64,000 nt of DNA from Paenibacillus sp. 32352. GTDB lineage: Bacteria; Bacillota; Bacilli; Paenibacillales; NBRC-103111. Of this stretch, positions 26,684 through 36,241 are shown in pieces (within the stretch, counting starts at the first letter, position 1; each line of letters opens with the position of its first letter). The position numbers were made by a program, and so were the translations under genes. The stretch is taken from NCBI RefSeq assembly GCF_002042965.1, contig NZ_MZNT01000014.1:62001-126000 (forward strand), written 5' to 3'. Below the pieces are notes generated by a model. The model did not search any database and was not told the DNA's origin. It saw only the letters and a list, made by a program, of their open reading frames with translations.

Positions 26684-27682
26684 TCAGCAATGTCCGTTCG
26701 CCGCTATTTGCTTGAACAGGTTCATGGCTATGTGCAAAAACCCTTCATCATTCGGATGCAAATAAGCATCCCCGAACAAGGTCGGCAAATGCGGGACCAG
26801 CTTCTGTCCATCCACTACCGTTATGTTCGAATAAGGCCGACAAACCTCACGTATCGTGTCGCTCAGCTCTTCCATCGTCCCCATCGGAACCTCCTTGTCC
26901 TGATCGGCTCTCCAATACGGAGTCAGAACATAGATCGGAACCCCGGCATAGAGCTTGGCGGCCTTATCTATAAACCCGAAGCACTGCCGCCGGAATACGT
27001 CCAATGTCTCGAATCGGCCCCAGTCATTCGTTCCATAAGCGACTGTCACAAGATCCGGCTTGTATGGCAAGCTCTCATCCAGGCTATCCGCATCGAATAC
27101 ATATCCGCCCACCCCATGATTCAAAAGGTTCATTTCAAGCGCCCGGGACAGCAGCACGGCATAGGTCGAGGACGGCTTCCTTGCATCCATCCCCTGAGTG
27201 ATCGAATCTCCCAGGCACAGCAGCTTGCGCTTATAGGGCTCAGCGGCTTCAACGGCTGCCCCTTCCGAGAGCTTCAGCGACTGAATTGCCACCATCGTAT
27301 TTTGCGGCAAATAGATTGTCCATCTTCTCGGCTGCCCGTTCTGCATTCCAGCATGCAGCTCATAGGCAATCCTGCCTTGATCCTGCTCCAGCGTATCGGC
27401 ACCCAAGCTCGCCGCCATCACTCCATCTATATAAATATCATAATTAGCCCATTTGCGCACCGCGCTGCCAAGTGAATAATTGATTTCAATGGAGGTCGTA
27501 TCCGATACAAAATCCAGGCAAATGCCCGCCGGACAATGACTGCGGATACGGAATCTTTCCTCCCTGCTGTACAGCTCCATCTGTCGCTCCGTAAATCGGA
27601 CCGGCATAAAGCCTTCCTCCGTATGTATCCAACGAATCGCATTGGCGAAAAGCCCTTTAGCGGCTATCTCCTCAATTCTCAT
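26684..27682 (-). CDS. SGNH/GDSL-family esterase
   Basis: About 332 residues, with an N-terminal beta-rich domain (1-150) and a C-terminal SGNH hydrolase domain: LCLGDSITQGMD with the nucleophile Ser, GVGGYVFD, YGTNDWG and the Asp/His pair near LHPNDEGF. It is probably a carbohydrate esterase that removes acetyl groups; no signal peptide is visible. The start at 27682 follows AGGAGG; the frame is open to 27898 without support. It is divergent from the thiamine pyrophosphokinase gene. Confidence 0.9.
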   Translation of the reverse strand: MRIEEIAAKGLFANAIRWIHTEEGFMPVRFTERQMELYSREERFRIRSHCPAGICLDFVSDTTSIEINYSLGSAVRKWANYDIYIDGVMAASLGADTLEQDQGRIAYELHAGMQNGQPRRWTIYLPQNTMVAIQSLKLSEGAAVEAAEPYKRKLLCLGDSITQGMDARKPSSTYAVLLSRALEMNLLNHGVGGYVFDADSLDESLPYKPDLVTVAYGTNDWGRFETLDVFRRQCFGFIDKAAKLYAGVPIYVLTPYWRADQDKEVPMGTMEELSDTIREVCRPYSNITVVDGQKLVPHLPTLFGDAYLHPNDEGFLHIAMNLFKQIAANGHC

Positions 27683-28008
27683 CCGTGCTTCCTCCTGTAC
27701 TTGAAATGGCTGACTGAAAGGACGGGCTGCTGACTGCCCGCAAAGCGGTGTCTTGGCCTGATGCTTACTCGTACTGTGCGGTGAGCCCTGAATCGATAAA
27801 TGGTATCCTGTTGAGAAAAAGCATACATTTTCATTGCGGCATTCATTAGATGCACACGTTAACATTATCATAGAACGATGAAAGCTGTACACCTTCATTT
27901 AGAAAAGGATATATGCGTTTTGAATCCTCTGTTTCTATATCGCCAAGATCGTATATGTTAAAATGGATAGAACGATTAGCTGTCTATACAGAAAGGAACA
28001 AACCAAAG
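27683..28008. other. Divergent promoter region
   Basis: The 326 bp between the esterase and thiamine pyrophosphokinase genes hold no convincing gene. On the minus strand TATGAT near 27868 is a plausible -10; on the + strand TAAAAT near 27959 is one for the pyrophosphokinase. No TPP riboswitch was seen. Confidence 0.4.
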
Positions 28009-28668
28009 ATGACGAACACTTCCCGCACTCTTATATATTCCGGAGGACATCTCGGCCCATGGGCGCTGCGGCTCATCCAAGCGGGAGACCTCATAATCGG
28101 AGCCGATAAAGGAGCCCTCTTCCTGCTGCAGCATGATATCATCCCCGATCTAGCTCTGGGTGATTTTGATTCGGTCACTCCGGAGGACCTTTTGCGGATC
28201 CAACGGGAAAGCAAGCAGTTCATCAGCTGTGATCCGGTGATGAAGGATTTGACCGATACCGAGATGGCCCTGAACTGGGCGCTGGAGCAGCATCCCCAAG
28301 AAGTCGTCCTTTGCGGCGTACTCGGTACGCGCTGGGATCATTCGCTGGCGAATCTCCATTTGCTTCGCAAAGCATTGTTGGCCGGCGTCTCCTGTTATAT
28401 TGCCGACGCCCATAACCGGATCCGGCTGATGGATAGCCGTGAGCCCTTGAAGCTTCACAAGGGACGGCACAGCAACGTCTCTTTGCTGCCCCTCAGCATG
28501 GATGTTACCGGCATAACATTGAAAGGCTTCCAATATCCTCTTCACAATGCGACCTTGACGATAGGACAATCGCTCGGTATCAGCAATGTGCTGATCGAGC
28601 CCGTCGGCGTGATTACTATCACCTCCGGACTTCTCCTGGTCATCGAAAGCAGCGATGTCCCTGAATAA
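28009..28668 (+). CDS. Thiamine diphosphokinase
   Basis: A 219-residue enzyme that transfers pyrophosphate from ATP to thiamine to make thiamine diphosphate. Visible motifs: GADKGALFLL, PDLALGDFDSV with the metal-binding aspartates, KDLTDTEMAL, LCGVLGTRWDHSLANL, and a C-terminal beta domain ending in TSGLLLVIES. The start at 28009 has AAAGGA upstream and gives the usual family length; the frame is open to 27913. It is followed by repeat copy B. Confidence 0.93.
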   Translation: MTNTSRTLIYSGGHLGPWALRLIQAGDLIIGADKGALFLLQHDIIPDLALGDFDSVTPEDLLRIQRESKQFISCDPVMKDLTDTEMALNWALEQHPQEVVLCGVLGTRWDHSLANLHLLRKALLAGVSCYIADAHNRIRLMDSREPLKLHKGRHSNVSLLPLSMDVTGITLKGFQYPLHNATLTIGQSLGISNVLIEPVGVITITSGLLLVIESSDVPE

Positions 28669-28682
28669 CTACCTATACAAAA

Positions 28683-28929
28683 GAGCCCCTTTTTGAGGGG
28701 CTCCGGGTTGTTGTCATACGGAAAATGCGAAAGGTGATAGGTGGTGTATCTCCTGTAGGAGCGTTAGCGTTCGCCTTTGTTCTCGGGAAATTCCCGCTAA
28801 ATAATGCGAATATAATCAAAGTTTCCCGAGAACAACAGCGACCGGAGGGAGATATCCCACCGGTGTACCGCAGCAAATTTTCCAGATTTTCAGGTTTCTC
28901 AACAACCCTACCCTTCATAAAGGGCTCTT
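28683..28929 (+). repeat. Terminator-nested repeat, copy B
   Basis: Core about 207 bp (28704-28910). The left hairpin gagcccc / ggggctc (28683-28703) terminates the pyrophosphokinase gene; a decayed copy (cccttcataaagggctctt, 28911-28929) lies at the right, against the stop of DUF554. The central stem TTGTTCTCGGGAAA / TTTCCCGAGAACAA is a perfect 14 bp, with CCGCTA and AATATAATCA in the loop. Flanking arms are GGTGGTGTATCTCC / GGAGATATCCCACC. Confidence 0.88.
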
Positions 28930-28930
28930 G

Positions 28931-29707
28931 TCACCCGATCCAATCCATAAACGGCACCGCCAAAGCAGCCACCACCAGGGAAGGAAGCAGATTCGCCACA
29001 TTGATTTTGCGAAGCTCCAGCAAATTCACCCCGATCCCCATGATGAGGATGCCTCCGACCGCCGTTATTTGGGCGATGATCTCATTCAGCATGTCCTGCT
29101 GAAGCATAGAAGCGATCCCGGCCGCCGCCAGCGCTATGGCCCCCTGGTAGATAAACACGGGAATCGCCGAGAACAAGACGCCAACCCCCATGGTGGAGGC
29201 AAATATAATTGCCATAAATCCATCCAGCATAGCCTTCGTGAACAAAATATCATGCTCACCGCGCAGGCCGCTTTCCAGCGCTCCCAGGATCGCCATCGCT
29301 CCAACGCAGTAGATCAGCGTCGTGTTGACAAAGCCGGTCGCAATCCGCCCCTGCTTCATTTCCCCGCCCTTATCCTCCACGCTGTTCCTGCCGCCCAACC
29401 GTCCTTGAACGCTTCTACCGATACGCGATAAAGCATGGACTCCCTTTTCAAGCTGATGCCCAAGCTTCTCCAAACCTTTTTCCAGCTGCAGTAATTCTCC
29501 GATAATTCCGCCCAAAACAAGACTTACAGCAATCAGCAAAAAATTGCTGGATTTCAGTGTCATGGACAAGCCAAGGGCTATCAAGGCCATGCCGATCCCC
29601 TGCATCACCGTGCTGCGAATTCCCTGACTCATCCGGTTCAGCACAAGACCGAGCATACCGCCGATCAATATTGCCGCCGCGTTGACTATCGTCCCCCATA
29701 AGGCCAT
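28931..29707 (-). CDS. DUF554 membrane protein (YdfK/YqgA-like)
   Basis: A 258-residue protein with about seven hydrophobic helices. It starts MALWGTIVNAAAILIGGMLG and contains GLLLNR-like and ITAVGGILIMGIGVNLL segments typical of the DUF554 family, whose function is unknown. It is a single gene, convergent with the thiamine pyrophosphokinase; its stop codon abuts repeat copy B. Confidence 0.88.
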   Translation of the reverse strand: MALWGTIVNAAAILIGGMLGLVLNRMSQGIRSTVMQGIGMALIALGLSMTLKSSNFLLIAVSLVLGGIIGELLQLEKGLEKLGHQLEKGVHALSRIGRSVQGRLGGRNSVEDKGGEMKQGRIATGFVNTTLIYCVGAMAILGALESGLRGEHDILFTKAMLDGFMAIIFASTMGVGVLFSAIPVFIYQGAIALAAAGIASMLQQDMLNEIIAQITAVGGILIMGIGVNLLELRKINVANLLPSLVVAALAVPFMDWIG

Positions 29708-29786
29708 GCCTGATCCGAACCTCTCATTCTGTGTTTTCTCTTAGATGTCATAATGCAAATTCTATATGCATGAATATTTGATGGCA

Positions 29787-31241
29787 TTAATGAATGGAGC
29801 CGCCGGAAAGCCCGACCCGATCAATGATTTTGCGGCTCTCGGAGTTTAGTCCTACAAGGGTGACCTTCTTGCCTATCGCAGCGTATTTGTGCGTGACCTT
29901 GGATAAGGCGGTTACCGCCGAATGATCCCACACATGAGATGCGCTCAAGTCCACCACAATGTGCTCGGGATCTGCCGAATAGTCGAATAGATCAACAAAA
30001 TGCATCATCGTTCCGAAGAACAGCTGCCCGGAAATGGCATACACCTTATGCCCGTTCTCATTCGTAGAGGTGCTGCAGCGCAGGCGGGCCATTTTCCAGC
30101 CGAAATGGACGGCACTCAGAATGACACCCGCAACCACCCCGATCGCCAAATCGGAGGTCGCCACGACAATCGCAACCGTCAATACCATGACAATGGCGTC
30201 ACCGCGGGGAATTTTCCCGATGGTTCGAATCGAATTCCAATCGAACGTTCCGATGGACACCATAAACATGACCCCAACAAGGGCAGCCATCGGAATCTGC
30301 TTCACGACGTCTCCCAGCACCATGATCAGGAACAGCAAGAACATCCCTGCCACGAAAGTCGACAGCCTCGTCCTTCCTCCCGATCTGACATTAATGACCG
30401 TTTGTCCGATCATTGCACAGCCTGCCATGCCTCCAAAAAAGCCCGTTACAATATTGGCGATTCCTTGCCCGCGGATTTCGCGGTTTTTGTTGCTCTTCGT
30501 TTCCGTCATCTCATCCACAATTGTCGCTGTTAACAGCGTTTCGGTCATTCCTACGACAGCCAGCGCCAGCGAGTAAGGCAGCAGAGTCAGCAGAGTTCCC
30601 AGCGTCAACGGCACCTGCGGGATGTGGAACAGAGGCAGCGCCTGACGGATCTCTCCCATATCTCCGACCGTGCGCAGATCGGCTCCCGTAGCGATCGTAA
30701 TGATCGTCATGACAATGATGGCAACCAGCGGGGAAGGGACGGCTTTCGTGATACGAGGCAGCAAATAAATAATGGCTAGCGTTCCCGCAACCATCAAATA
30801 CATGATCCACGTCGCTCCGGCAAAGTTGGGAAGCTGCGCCATGAAGATAATGATGGCCAGCGCATTAACAAATCCTACAATAACCGATTGAGGAACGAAG
30901 GTGATAAACCGCCCCACCTTACATGCACCCAGTATCCATTGCAGAACCCCGGTTAACAGGGTCGCTGCAAACAAATAATCCAGCCCGTACTTGGCTATAA
31001 TCGGCCCCATCAAGGAGGCCATTGCTCCGGTTGCCGCAGAGATCATCCCTGGACGGCCGCCTACAATCGATATAGTCACGGCAATGGTGAAGGAGGCGTA
31101 CAAGCCGACCATAGGGTCCACGCCCGCCATAATGGAAAACGCAATCGCTTCCGGAATTAAGGCAAAAGCAACCGTTAGTCCGGACAAAATATCGTTTCGG
31201 ACATTACTAAAAAAGCCTTGTTTTACCCGTTCAAAAAACAA
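29787..31241 (-). CDS. SulP-family anion transporter with STAS domain
   Basis: About 484 residues: a SulP transporter core (DILSGLTVAFALIPEAIAFS near the start, about 12-14 helices) and a C-terminal STAS domain (HIVVDLSASHVWDHSAVTAL). Members move sulfate, bicarbonate or other anions; the substrate is not decidable. I place the start at TTG 31241, 7 nt after GGAGAGG; the frame is open to a GTG at 31313 without a good ribosome binding site. Two perfect palindromes lie upstream (31352-31382). Confidence 0.92.
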   Translation of the reverse strand: MFFERVKQGFFSNVRNDILSGLTVAFALIPEAIAFSIMAGVDPMVGLYASFTIAVTISIVGGRPGMISAATGAMASLMGPIIAKYGLDYLFAATLLTGVLQWILGACKVGRFITFVPQSVIVGFVNALAIIIFMAQLPNFAGATWIMYLMVAGTLAIIYLLPRITKAVPSPLVAIIVMTIITIATGADLRTVGDMGEIRQALPLFHIPQVPLTLGTLLTLLPYSLALAVVGMTETLLTATIVDEMTETKSNKNREIRGQGIANIVTGFFGGMAGCAMIGQTVINVRSGGRTRLSTFVAGMFLLFLIMVLGDVVKQIPMAALVGVMFMVSIGTFDWNSIRTIGKIPRGDAIVMVLTVAIVVATSDLAIGVVAGVILSAVHFGWKMARLRCSTSTNENGHKVYAISGQLFFGTMMHFVDLFDYSADPEHIVVDLSASHVWDHSAVTALSKVTHKYAAIGKKVTLVGLNSESRKIIDRVGLSGGSIH

Positions 31242-31351
31242 GAAAAATCCTCTCCTATTCCGTTCTTCTCTTGTTGGCGCTCCACTCTCAGGATTGCCGG
31301 GGCCGATAGTCACTGCCCTAGATTATAAACGGTTGTGAGGAATCTTTCACC

Positions 31352-31382
31352 TGCTTGATCAAGCATAAGAGACGGTATACCG
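31352..31382. promoter_or_regulatory. Two perfect palindromes upstream of the SulP gene
   Basis: TGCTTGATCAAGCA (31352-31365, 14 bp) and CGGTATACCG (31373-31382, 10 bp) lie about 110-140 bp upstream of the SulP start. They could be operator half-sites; no cognate regulator is nearby. Confidence 0.35.
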
Positions 31383-31438
31383 CCATTAGCTGCATTTAAG
31401 GCCAGATTCTCTCCATTTTTCTCGATATTACGCAGCTT

Positions 31439-32389
31439 TCATTTGAACCAGCCCTTGTGGCGGAACCATAAGAACATGCCGATCCCGATTCCGAACATCA
31501 AGGCCAGCACGGCATAATAGCCCCAAGACCATCCCAGCTCCGGCATATTGTGAAAATTCATTCCGTAGATGCCCGCAATAAAGGTTAACGGCATAAAGAT
31601 TGTGGTAATGACCGTGAGGGTTTTCATAATATTGTTCATCCGGTTGGAATTCAGCGAAATGTAGCTGTCCCGCAAATCCGCAGTTACATCCCGGTTGGAT
31701 TCCAATATTTCCGAAAGCTTGAGCAAATGATCGTAAATATCCGAGAAAAAGAATACCTGATCCTTCAGCCCCATGATCCTCTCCGAGCTGATGACGCGAT
31801 AAAGAAGGTCGCGCATAGGAAAGATCGTACGCCGCAGCTTCAACAGCTTGGAACGAACCTCGAACGTCTCGCTCATCAGCCTCTCTATCGATTTCTTGCT
31901 CGTATTGCTTTCGATCTCGTTAAGCTGGTCTTCGATCTGGTAGACACAAGGGAAATATTGGTCAACCAAATGGTCCATCACCAGATATGCGCAGTAAAGA
32001 TGATGGAGCTCCTCCACCTGCTTGGTTTCCTTAATTCTCTCCCATGCTTCATCCACCGCCCTAAGCTGTCCGAAATGAAAGGACACGACGTAACGGTCGC
32101 CCAGGAACATATCGACCTCTTCCGCACCCAAGGTCAGCTCATTGATGGCGTGAAGCACGAAAAATTGAACATTCTCATAATAATCCAGCTTGGGGCGCTG
32201 CAGGAGATGAAAGCAATCCTCAATGGCAAGCGGATGAAAATGAAAAAAATCATGCAGCTCCTTCGCCTCCTCCTCGGTCGGACGGTCAAAATCGACCCAA
32301 AACCATCGGACATCCGCCCGGTTGAGCTCCTGCAAGGAATGGTTTTCCACGATTCCTTCGCTTTCCGTATACATGAGTATTCGTATCAA
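31439..32389 (-). CDS. corA: CorA-family magnesium/cobalt transporter
   Basis: A 316-residue protein with a large cytoplasmic N-terminal funnel domain, two C-terminal helices and the diagnostic selectivity motif YGMNF between them (about residue 278), followed by the acidic periplasmic loop HNMPELGWSWG. It mediates Mg2+ influx. The TTG start at 32389 has GGGTGA 7 nt upstream. It is monocistronic. I checked the leader for an M-box riboswitch and found none. Confidence 0.95.
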   Translation of the reverse strand: MIRILMYTESEGIVENHSLQELNRADVRWFWVDFDRPTEEEAKELHDFFHFHPLAIEDCFHLLQRPKLDYYENVQFFVLHAINELTLGAEEVDMFLGDRYVVSFHFGQLRAVDEAWERIKETKQVEELHHLYCAYLVMDHLVDQYFPCVYQIEDQLNEIESNTSKKSIERLMSETFEVRSKLLKLRRTIFPMRDLLYRVISSERIMGLKDQVFFFSDIYDHLLKLSEILESNRDVTADLRDSYISLNSNRMNNIMKTLTVITTIFMPLTFIAGIYGMNFHNMPELGWSWGYYAVLALMFGIGIGMFLWFRHKGWFK

Positions 32390-32560
32390 AGGCAGTCACC
32401 CTTTTTTTCGTTATTATGATGGCACCGAACTTCATTCAATCTGATTACTATCATAATACCCATTATGTGGCGATTTTACGGAAGGCTTAGGAAAAATGAA
32501 GTGCGGAGAGAGTCGGGTGACTACTGATGGGGTGCAGGCACCAGTGATATCTACTGAAAC

Positions 32561-32587
32561 AAAAAACCTCAGCCTGATTGGCTGAGG
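32561..32587 (-). terminator. Terminator of the recQ-RNase H unit
   Basis: Minus-strand stem CCTCAGCC / GGCTGAGG (32567-32587) with a 5-nt loop, followed by six T. Confidence 0.88.
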
Positions 32588-32612
32588 TACCTTTCCCTAT
32601 GTAACGCGGCCG

Positions 32613-33278
32613 TTACTTCCGTCCGTAGTCCGCTTTAATTTCTCCCCATGCTTTGGTATCCCACTTGAGGATCTTGTTGCTGTACGTATTGCTTTTCAGC
32701 CAGGCTAATGCTCGATCCACCAGCGTCCATATCTCCTGCGTGGACTTATCCCGCGGCAGATTGGTTGCGACCTCCTTCTTGCGGACCCAGCTAATGGCTG
32801 TCACCGAGTCGCTGTAGATCGTCATGCTGCTGCCCTTTTGCTTCAAATAAGCCAGTGCGTGCACAATCGCAAGAAATTCTCCTAAATTATTCGTTCCCTT
32901 CGATATAGGAGGATGCTGGAAAACCACCTCACCCGTCCGGGTGTACACGCCTTTGTACTCGACAATGCCGGGATTCCCTCTGCTGCCGACGTCGACCGAG
33001 AGGCTGTCCAGATCCGCCTCAGGCTTGGCAGTGCCACCACCGGCAGCCTTGCGGGCTCCCGCGGAGGACGAAGAGGCCGAGCCTCCCTTGGCTCCATTGG
33101 CAGCCGCGAAGGAGGCCTTCCAGCCGCGCGCCATGGCGGCTTTGGCTTCCGCCTCGCTCTCGTAGGCTTTGAAGCGCGCCTGCGGGTAGCCGTTCGTCTG
33201 CGCCTGGCATTCGGCCCATGTAGTGTAAATACCGGGCACTTTTCCTTCCCATACGACATAATACTTTGATTTGGCCAC
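32613..33278 (-). CDS. Ribonuclease H with N-terminal viroplasmin-like domain
   Basis: A 221-residue protein. Residues 1-50 match the RNA:DNA-hybrid-binding domain of RNase H1 (YYVVWEGKVPGIYTTWAECQ), followed by a Ser/Ala/Gly-rich linker and an RNase H domain with the acidic catalytic residues in LSVDVGSRGNPG, NNLGEFLAIVHAL, IYSDSVTAISW and the C-terminal WDTKAWGEIKADYGRK. It degrades RNA in RNA:DNA hybrids. GTG start with GGGGCGA upstream. It lies 15 bp after recQ in the same unit, a pairing consistent with R-loop or replication-fork repair. Confidence 0.92.
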   Translation of the reverse strand: MAKSKYYVVWEGKVPGIYTTWAECQAQTNGYPQARFKAYESEAEAKAAMARGWKASFAAANGAKGGSASSSSAGARKAAGGGTAKPEADLDSLSVDVGSRGNPGIVEYKGVYTRTGEVVFQHPPISKGTNNLGEFLAIVHALAYLKQKGSSMTIYSDSVTAISWVRKKEVATNLPRDKSTQEIWTLVDRALAWLKSNTYSNKILKWDTKAWGEIKADYGRK

Positions 33279-33293
33279 TCGCTATCGCCCCTA

Positions 33294-35072
33294 CTATCCG
33301 TTGTGGTTTTTGAAAAATTCGATGAAATACGCCCCGTACTTGAAAAACTTCGCTTCGCCGACGCCCTTGATCTTGAGCATCGCGGCCGGATTGGTCGGCT
33401 TCACGCCGCACATCTCCCTAAGCGTGCTGTCGGGAAACACAATATAAGGAGGAATGCCCTCCTTCTTGGCAATTTCCGTGCGCAGGCTGCGCAGCTGATC
33501 GAACAGCTCCGCCTCCACATCCTTCGCCGCAGGCTCGGTACGGATGCGCATCTTCTGAATGACCTGCTCTCCGCCGGACAATACAGCCTGGGCTTTGGCC
33601 TGAAGCCTTAGCACCGGATATTTGCCTTCGGTAATCAGCAGATACCCTTCCGCTACCAGAAGCTGAATCAGATCGACGATTTCCTTTTCCGTGCGGTCCT
33701 TTAATAAGCCATACGTGCTCAGCTCGTTGAAGCCAAGCTCCAGCACCTTCTTGTTGCGGGAGCCCTTAAGCACGGAGGCCACCATGGTCGCTCCGAACCG
33801 TTCCTTCATCCGCCGCACGCAGGAAAAGATTTTTTGCGCCTCGACGGTAATATCCGTCAGCTGCCTTTCCGTGCTGCAGTTACTGCATCTCCCGCAATCC
33901 TCACAATCATCGCCAAAATACCGTACGATATAACCTTGAAGACATTGCGTCGTATGGCAGTAATCGGCCATTTGCTGCAGCCGGCGGTATTCCTGCGCTT
34001 GCCTGCCCGGGTCACTGATAGATTGCTCGATCAGAAACTTCTGAATATGAATATCCTGAGGACTGAACAGCAGCAAGCATTCGCTGGGCTCACCGTCCCG
34101 GCCTGCCCGCCCTGCTTCCTGATAATAAGCTTCCATGTTTTTGGGCATATTGTAGTGGATCACATAACGGACGTTGGATTTGTCTATGCCCATACCGAAC
34201 GCGTTGCTGGCCACTATGACCCGAATCTCGTCGTATAGAAACTTCTCCTGCGCCATCGCGCGCTCCGTATCGCTCAAGCCGGCATGATACTTGCCCACAG
34301 GCACTCTCTGTTTGCGAAGCAGCTCATACAGATTGTCCACTTCCTTGCGTGTGGCAGCGTACACAATGCCTACTTCATCCTTATGCTCACGAATATAATC
34401 CAGCATGACATCGCGCTTGTTCTCGCCCTTGATAACCGAGAAGGACAGATTCTCCCGGGCAAAGCCCGTTACATGCAAATCCGGCTCGCGAAGCTGCAAA
34501 TGCTTGACAATGTCATCCCGTACCTGGTCGGTTGCGGTCGCCGTGAAGGCAGCAACAATCGGCCGATTCGGCAAATGTTCCACCAGCCTGCTGATAGCAA
34601 GATAGCTCGGCCGGAAATCATGTCCCCACTGCGATACGCAGTGAGCCTCGTCCACCGCTATCATAGGCACTTCCAGCTCCGTCATCAAATCGATGAAACG
34701 CTCGGATTCGAGCCGCTCAGGCGCCACATACAATAGCTTGTACTCTCCCCGGCTTGCCTTGCGGATCCGAACCTCCACCTGCGCATAGGTTAAGGAGCTG
34801 TTAATATAGGTTGCCGGGACCCCTATGCTGTCCAGTCCGTCAACCTGATCCTTCATTAGAGAGATCAGCGGAGAAATGACGATCGTCGTTCCTTGCATCA
34901 GCATGGCAGGCACCTGGTAGCAGATCGATTTTCCTCCACCGGTTGGCATAATACCAAGCGTATCCTGCCTGTCCAATATGCTTTGAATGACTTTTTTCTG
35001 ACCGTCCCTAAATGCTCCGTAGCCGTAATATGATTTGAGCACTCTTTCAGCCCGTTCCATCATGCCCGCCAA
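33294..35072 (-). CDS. recQ: ATP-dependent DNA helicase RecQ
   Basis: A 592-residue helicase with GIMPTGGGKSICYQ (Walker A), DEAH box in AVDEAHCVSQWGHDFRPSY, helicase C motifs (FGMGIDKSNVRYVIHY, QEAGRAGRDG), the zinc-binding cysteines of the RQC region (CHTTQCLQGY, then CEDCGRCSNC) and a C-terminal HRDC domain (RTEIAKKEGIPPYIVF). It unwinds DNA 3'-5' in recombination and fork repair. I accept the TTG start at 35072, with GGGGGAG 6 nt upstream; an ATG nine bases further in is the alternative. Confidence 0.96.
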   Translation of the reverse strand: MAGMMERAERVLKSYYGYGAFRDGQKKVIQSILDRQDTLGIMPTGGGKSICYQVPAMLMQGTTIVISPLISLMKDQVDGLDSIGVPATYINSSLTYAQVEVRIRKASRGEYKLLYVAPERLESERFIDLMTELEVPMIAVDEAHCVSQWGHDFRPSYLAISRLVEHLPNRPIVAAFTATATDQVRDDIVKHLQLREPDLHVTGFARENLSFSVIKGENKRDVMLDYIREHKDEVGIVYAATRKEVDNLYELLRKQRVPVGKYHAGLSDTERAMAQEKFLYDEIRVIVASNAFGMGIDKSNVRYVIHYNMPKNMEAYYQEAGRAGRDGEPSECLLLFSPQDIHIQKFLIEQSISDPGRQAQEYRRLQQMADYCHTTQCLQGYIVRYFGDDCEDCGRCSNCSTERQLTDITVEAQKIFSCVRRMKERFGATMVASVLKGSRNKKVLELGFNELSTYGLLKDRTEKEIVDLIQLLVAEGYLLITEGKYPVLRLQAKAQAVLSGGEQVIQKMRIRTEPAAKDVEAELFDQLRSLRTEIAKKEGIPPYIVFPDSTLREMCGVKPTNPAAMLKIKGVGEAKFFKYGAYFIEFFKNHNG

Positions 35073-35101
35073 ACTGCGCTCCCCCTTTTAAACTTATGAA
35101 C

Positions 35102-35920
35102 TTACTCTGTCCGGGCTCTACGAGAAACGATCGGTTCGCCATCCCATACGATTTCCGTTGCTGCTCTGCGGCTCTGCATTTCAGGCTCCTCCAGCAAGAG
35201 GAAGAAATTTTTGGTAGGCAGGTAACCCAATCCGTGCTTGGCGGACAGCCGATCCAAATAAGGCCGCATGTCCTCGTGTGCACCGGACATATTCCCTCCG
35301 CTTTGGGAAAAAGCGTAGAGGGCGCTTGCTACAGGCACCCGTTTAACCCCTCCGTTCTCGGATGCCCTTAAGAAAAAATCCCAGTCCCAATAATGGTACA
35401 TATCCGCATCGAATAACCCGATCCGATCGTGCAAGCTTTTGCGGTACAAGCAGCCCGAAGAGACGAACGTCGAGAATTTCCGCATTGCCGCTTCATCATG
35501 CTCATAAGCGAACACAAACCGCTTGGTTGCGCGCCGCGTTACCCCTTCGAGCACATAATCGAATATTTCTACATCGGAGTATACCATATCCGCATCCGCA
35601 ATAGCCGCCATCATGCGCTCCACATGCATCGGCAGCAGCAGATCGTCATCGTCACACAGCAAAATATATTCGCCCCGGGCGTAAGCGAGTCCCTGATTTC
35701 TTGCATGCACATGCTTGGCGTTATGCTCCAGATCCACGATCGTTACATCGAGCTCCGGGTATAAGGCTTCAGCGGATCGCACCGATTCTCCCGCATCATT
35801 CACAATAATGATTTGCAAAGCGCGGTAAGTCTGCCTGTACAGCGATTCCAACAGCTCACATACACTATCGAGCCGATTATAGGTTGGAATAATGACCGAA
35901 ACGAGCGGTTGTTCCATCAT
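35102..35920 (-). CDS. Family 2 glycosyltransferase
   Basis: A 272-residue GT-A glycosyltransferase: VSVIIPTYNRLDSVCELLES at the start, the metal-binding DDD in ILLCDDDDLLLP, and WDWDFFLRASENGG. It probably adds a sugar to an envelope polysaccharide or glycoprotein; the acceptor is unknown. The start at 35920 follows GGGAGG; the frame is open to 36025. It lies 29 bp upstream of recQ and could be co-transcribed with it. Confidence 0.88.
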   Translation of the reverse strand: MMEQPLVSVIIPTYNRLDSVCELLESLYRQTYRALQIIIVNDAGESVRSAEALYPELDVTIVDLEHNAKHVHARNQGLAYARGEYILLCDDDDLLLPMHVERMMAAIADADMVYSDVEIFDYVLEGVTRRATKRFVFAYEHDEAAMRKFSTFVSSGCLYRKSLHDRIGLFDADMYHYWDWDFFLRASENGGVKRVPVASALYAFSQSGGNMSGAHEDMRPYLDRLSAKHGLGYLPTKNFFLLLEEPEMQSRRAATEIVWDGEPIVSRRARTE

Positions 35921-36241
35921 ACCCGGTCTGCCTCCCTCATTTACCTGACGTTCCCTAGTGCTTCTTTGCTCAAAAGCTGCTATTGTCAAGATACCAGAAA
36001 AAAAGCTAAAGGGAAACTGCCGCAATAACCTTTTCCAGCTTTCTCTCCTTCATGCCTTTTTTACCATTTTACGATTTTGGACTCATTTGCCAAAAGGATT
36101 TCCGCAGCGGACGTGGAAGTCCTATTAGATGCGGAGTGGCACAAACATACAAATCATGACATAGGCAGCCCGATAAACACTGAATTTCACGAATCCTATA
36201 GAACGTCGACAAATACAACTAGAGCCAGGAGGAATGTTCTT

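Noticed and set aside
28725..29102. Open frames inside the repeat copies sharing words such as REQQRPEGDIPP
   Set aside because: Copies A and B share a readable frame because their DNA is similar, but C, D and F do not keep it, there is no ribosome binding site, and conservation follows base pairing, not codons.
32390..32612. M-box magnesium riboswitch upstream of corA
   Set aside because: The leader has small hairpins but none of the M-box conserved blocks.
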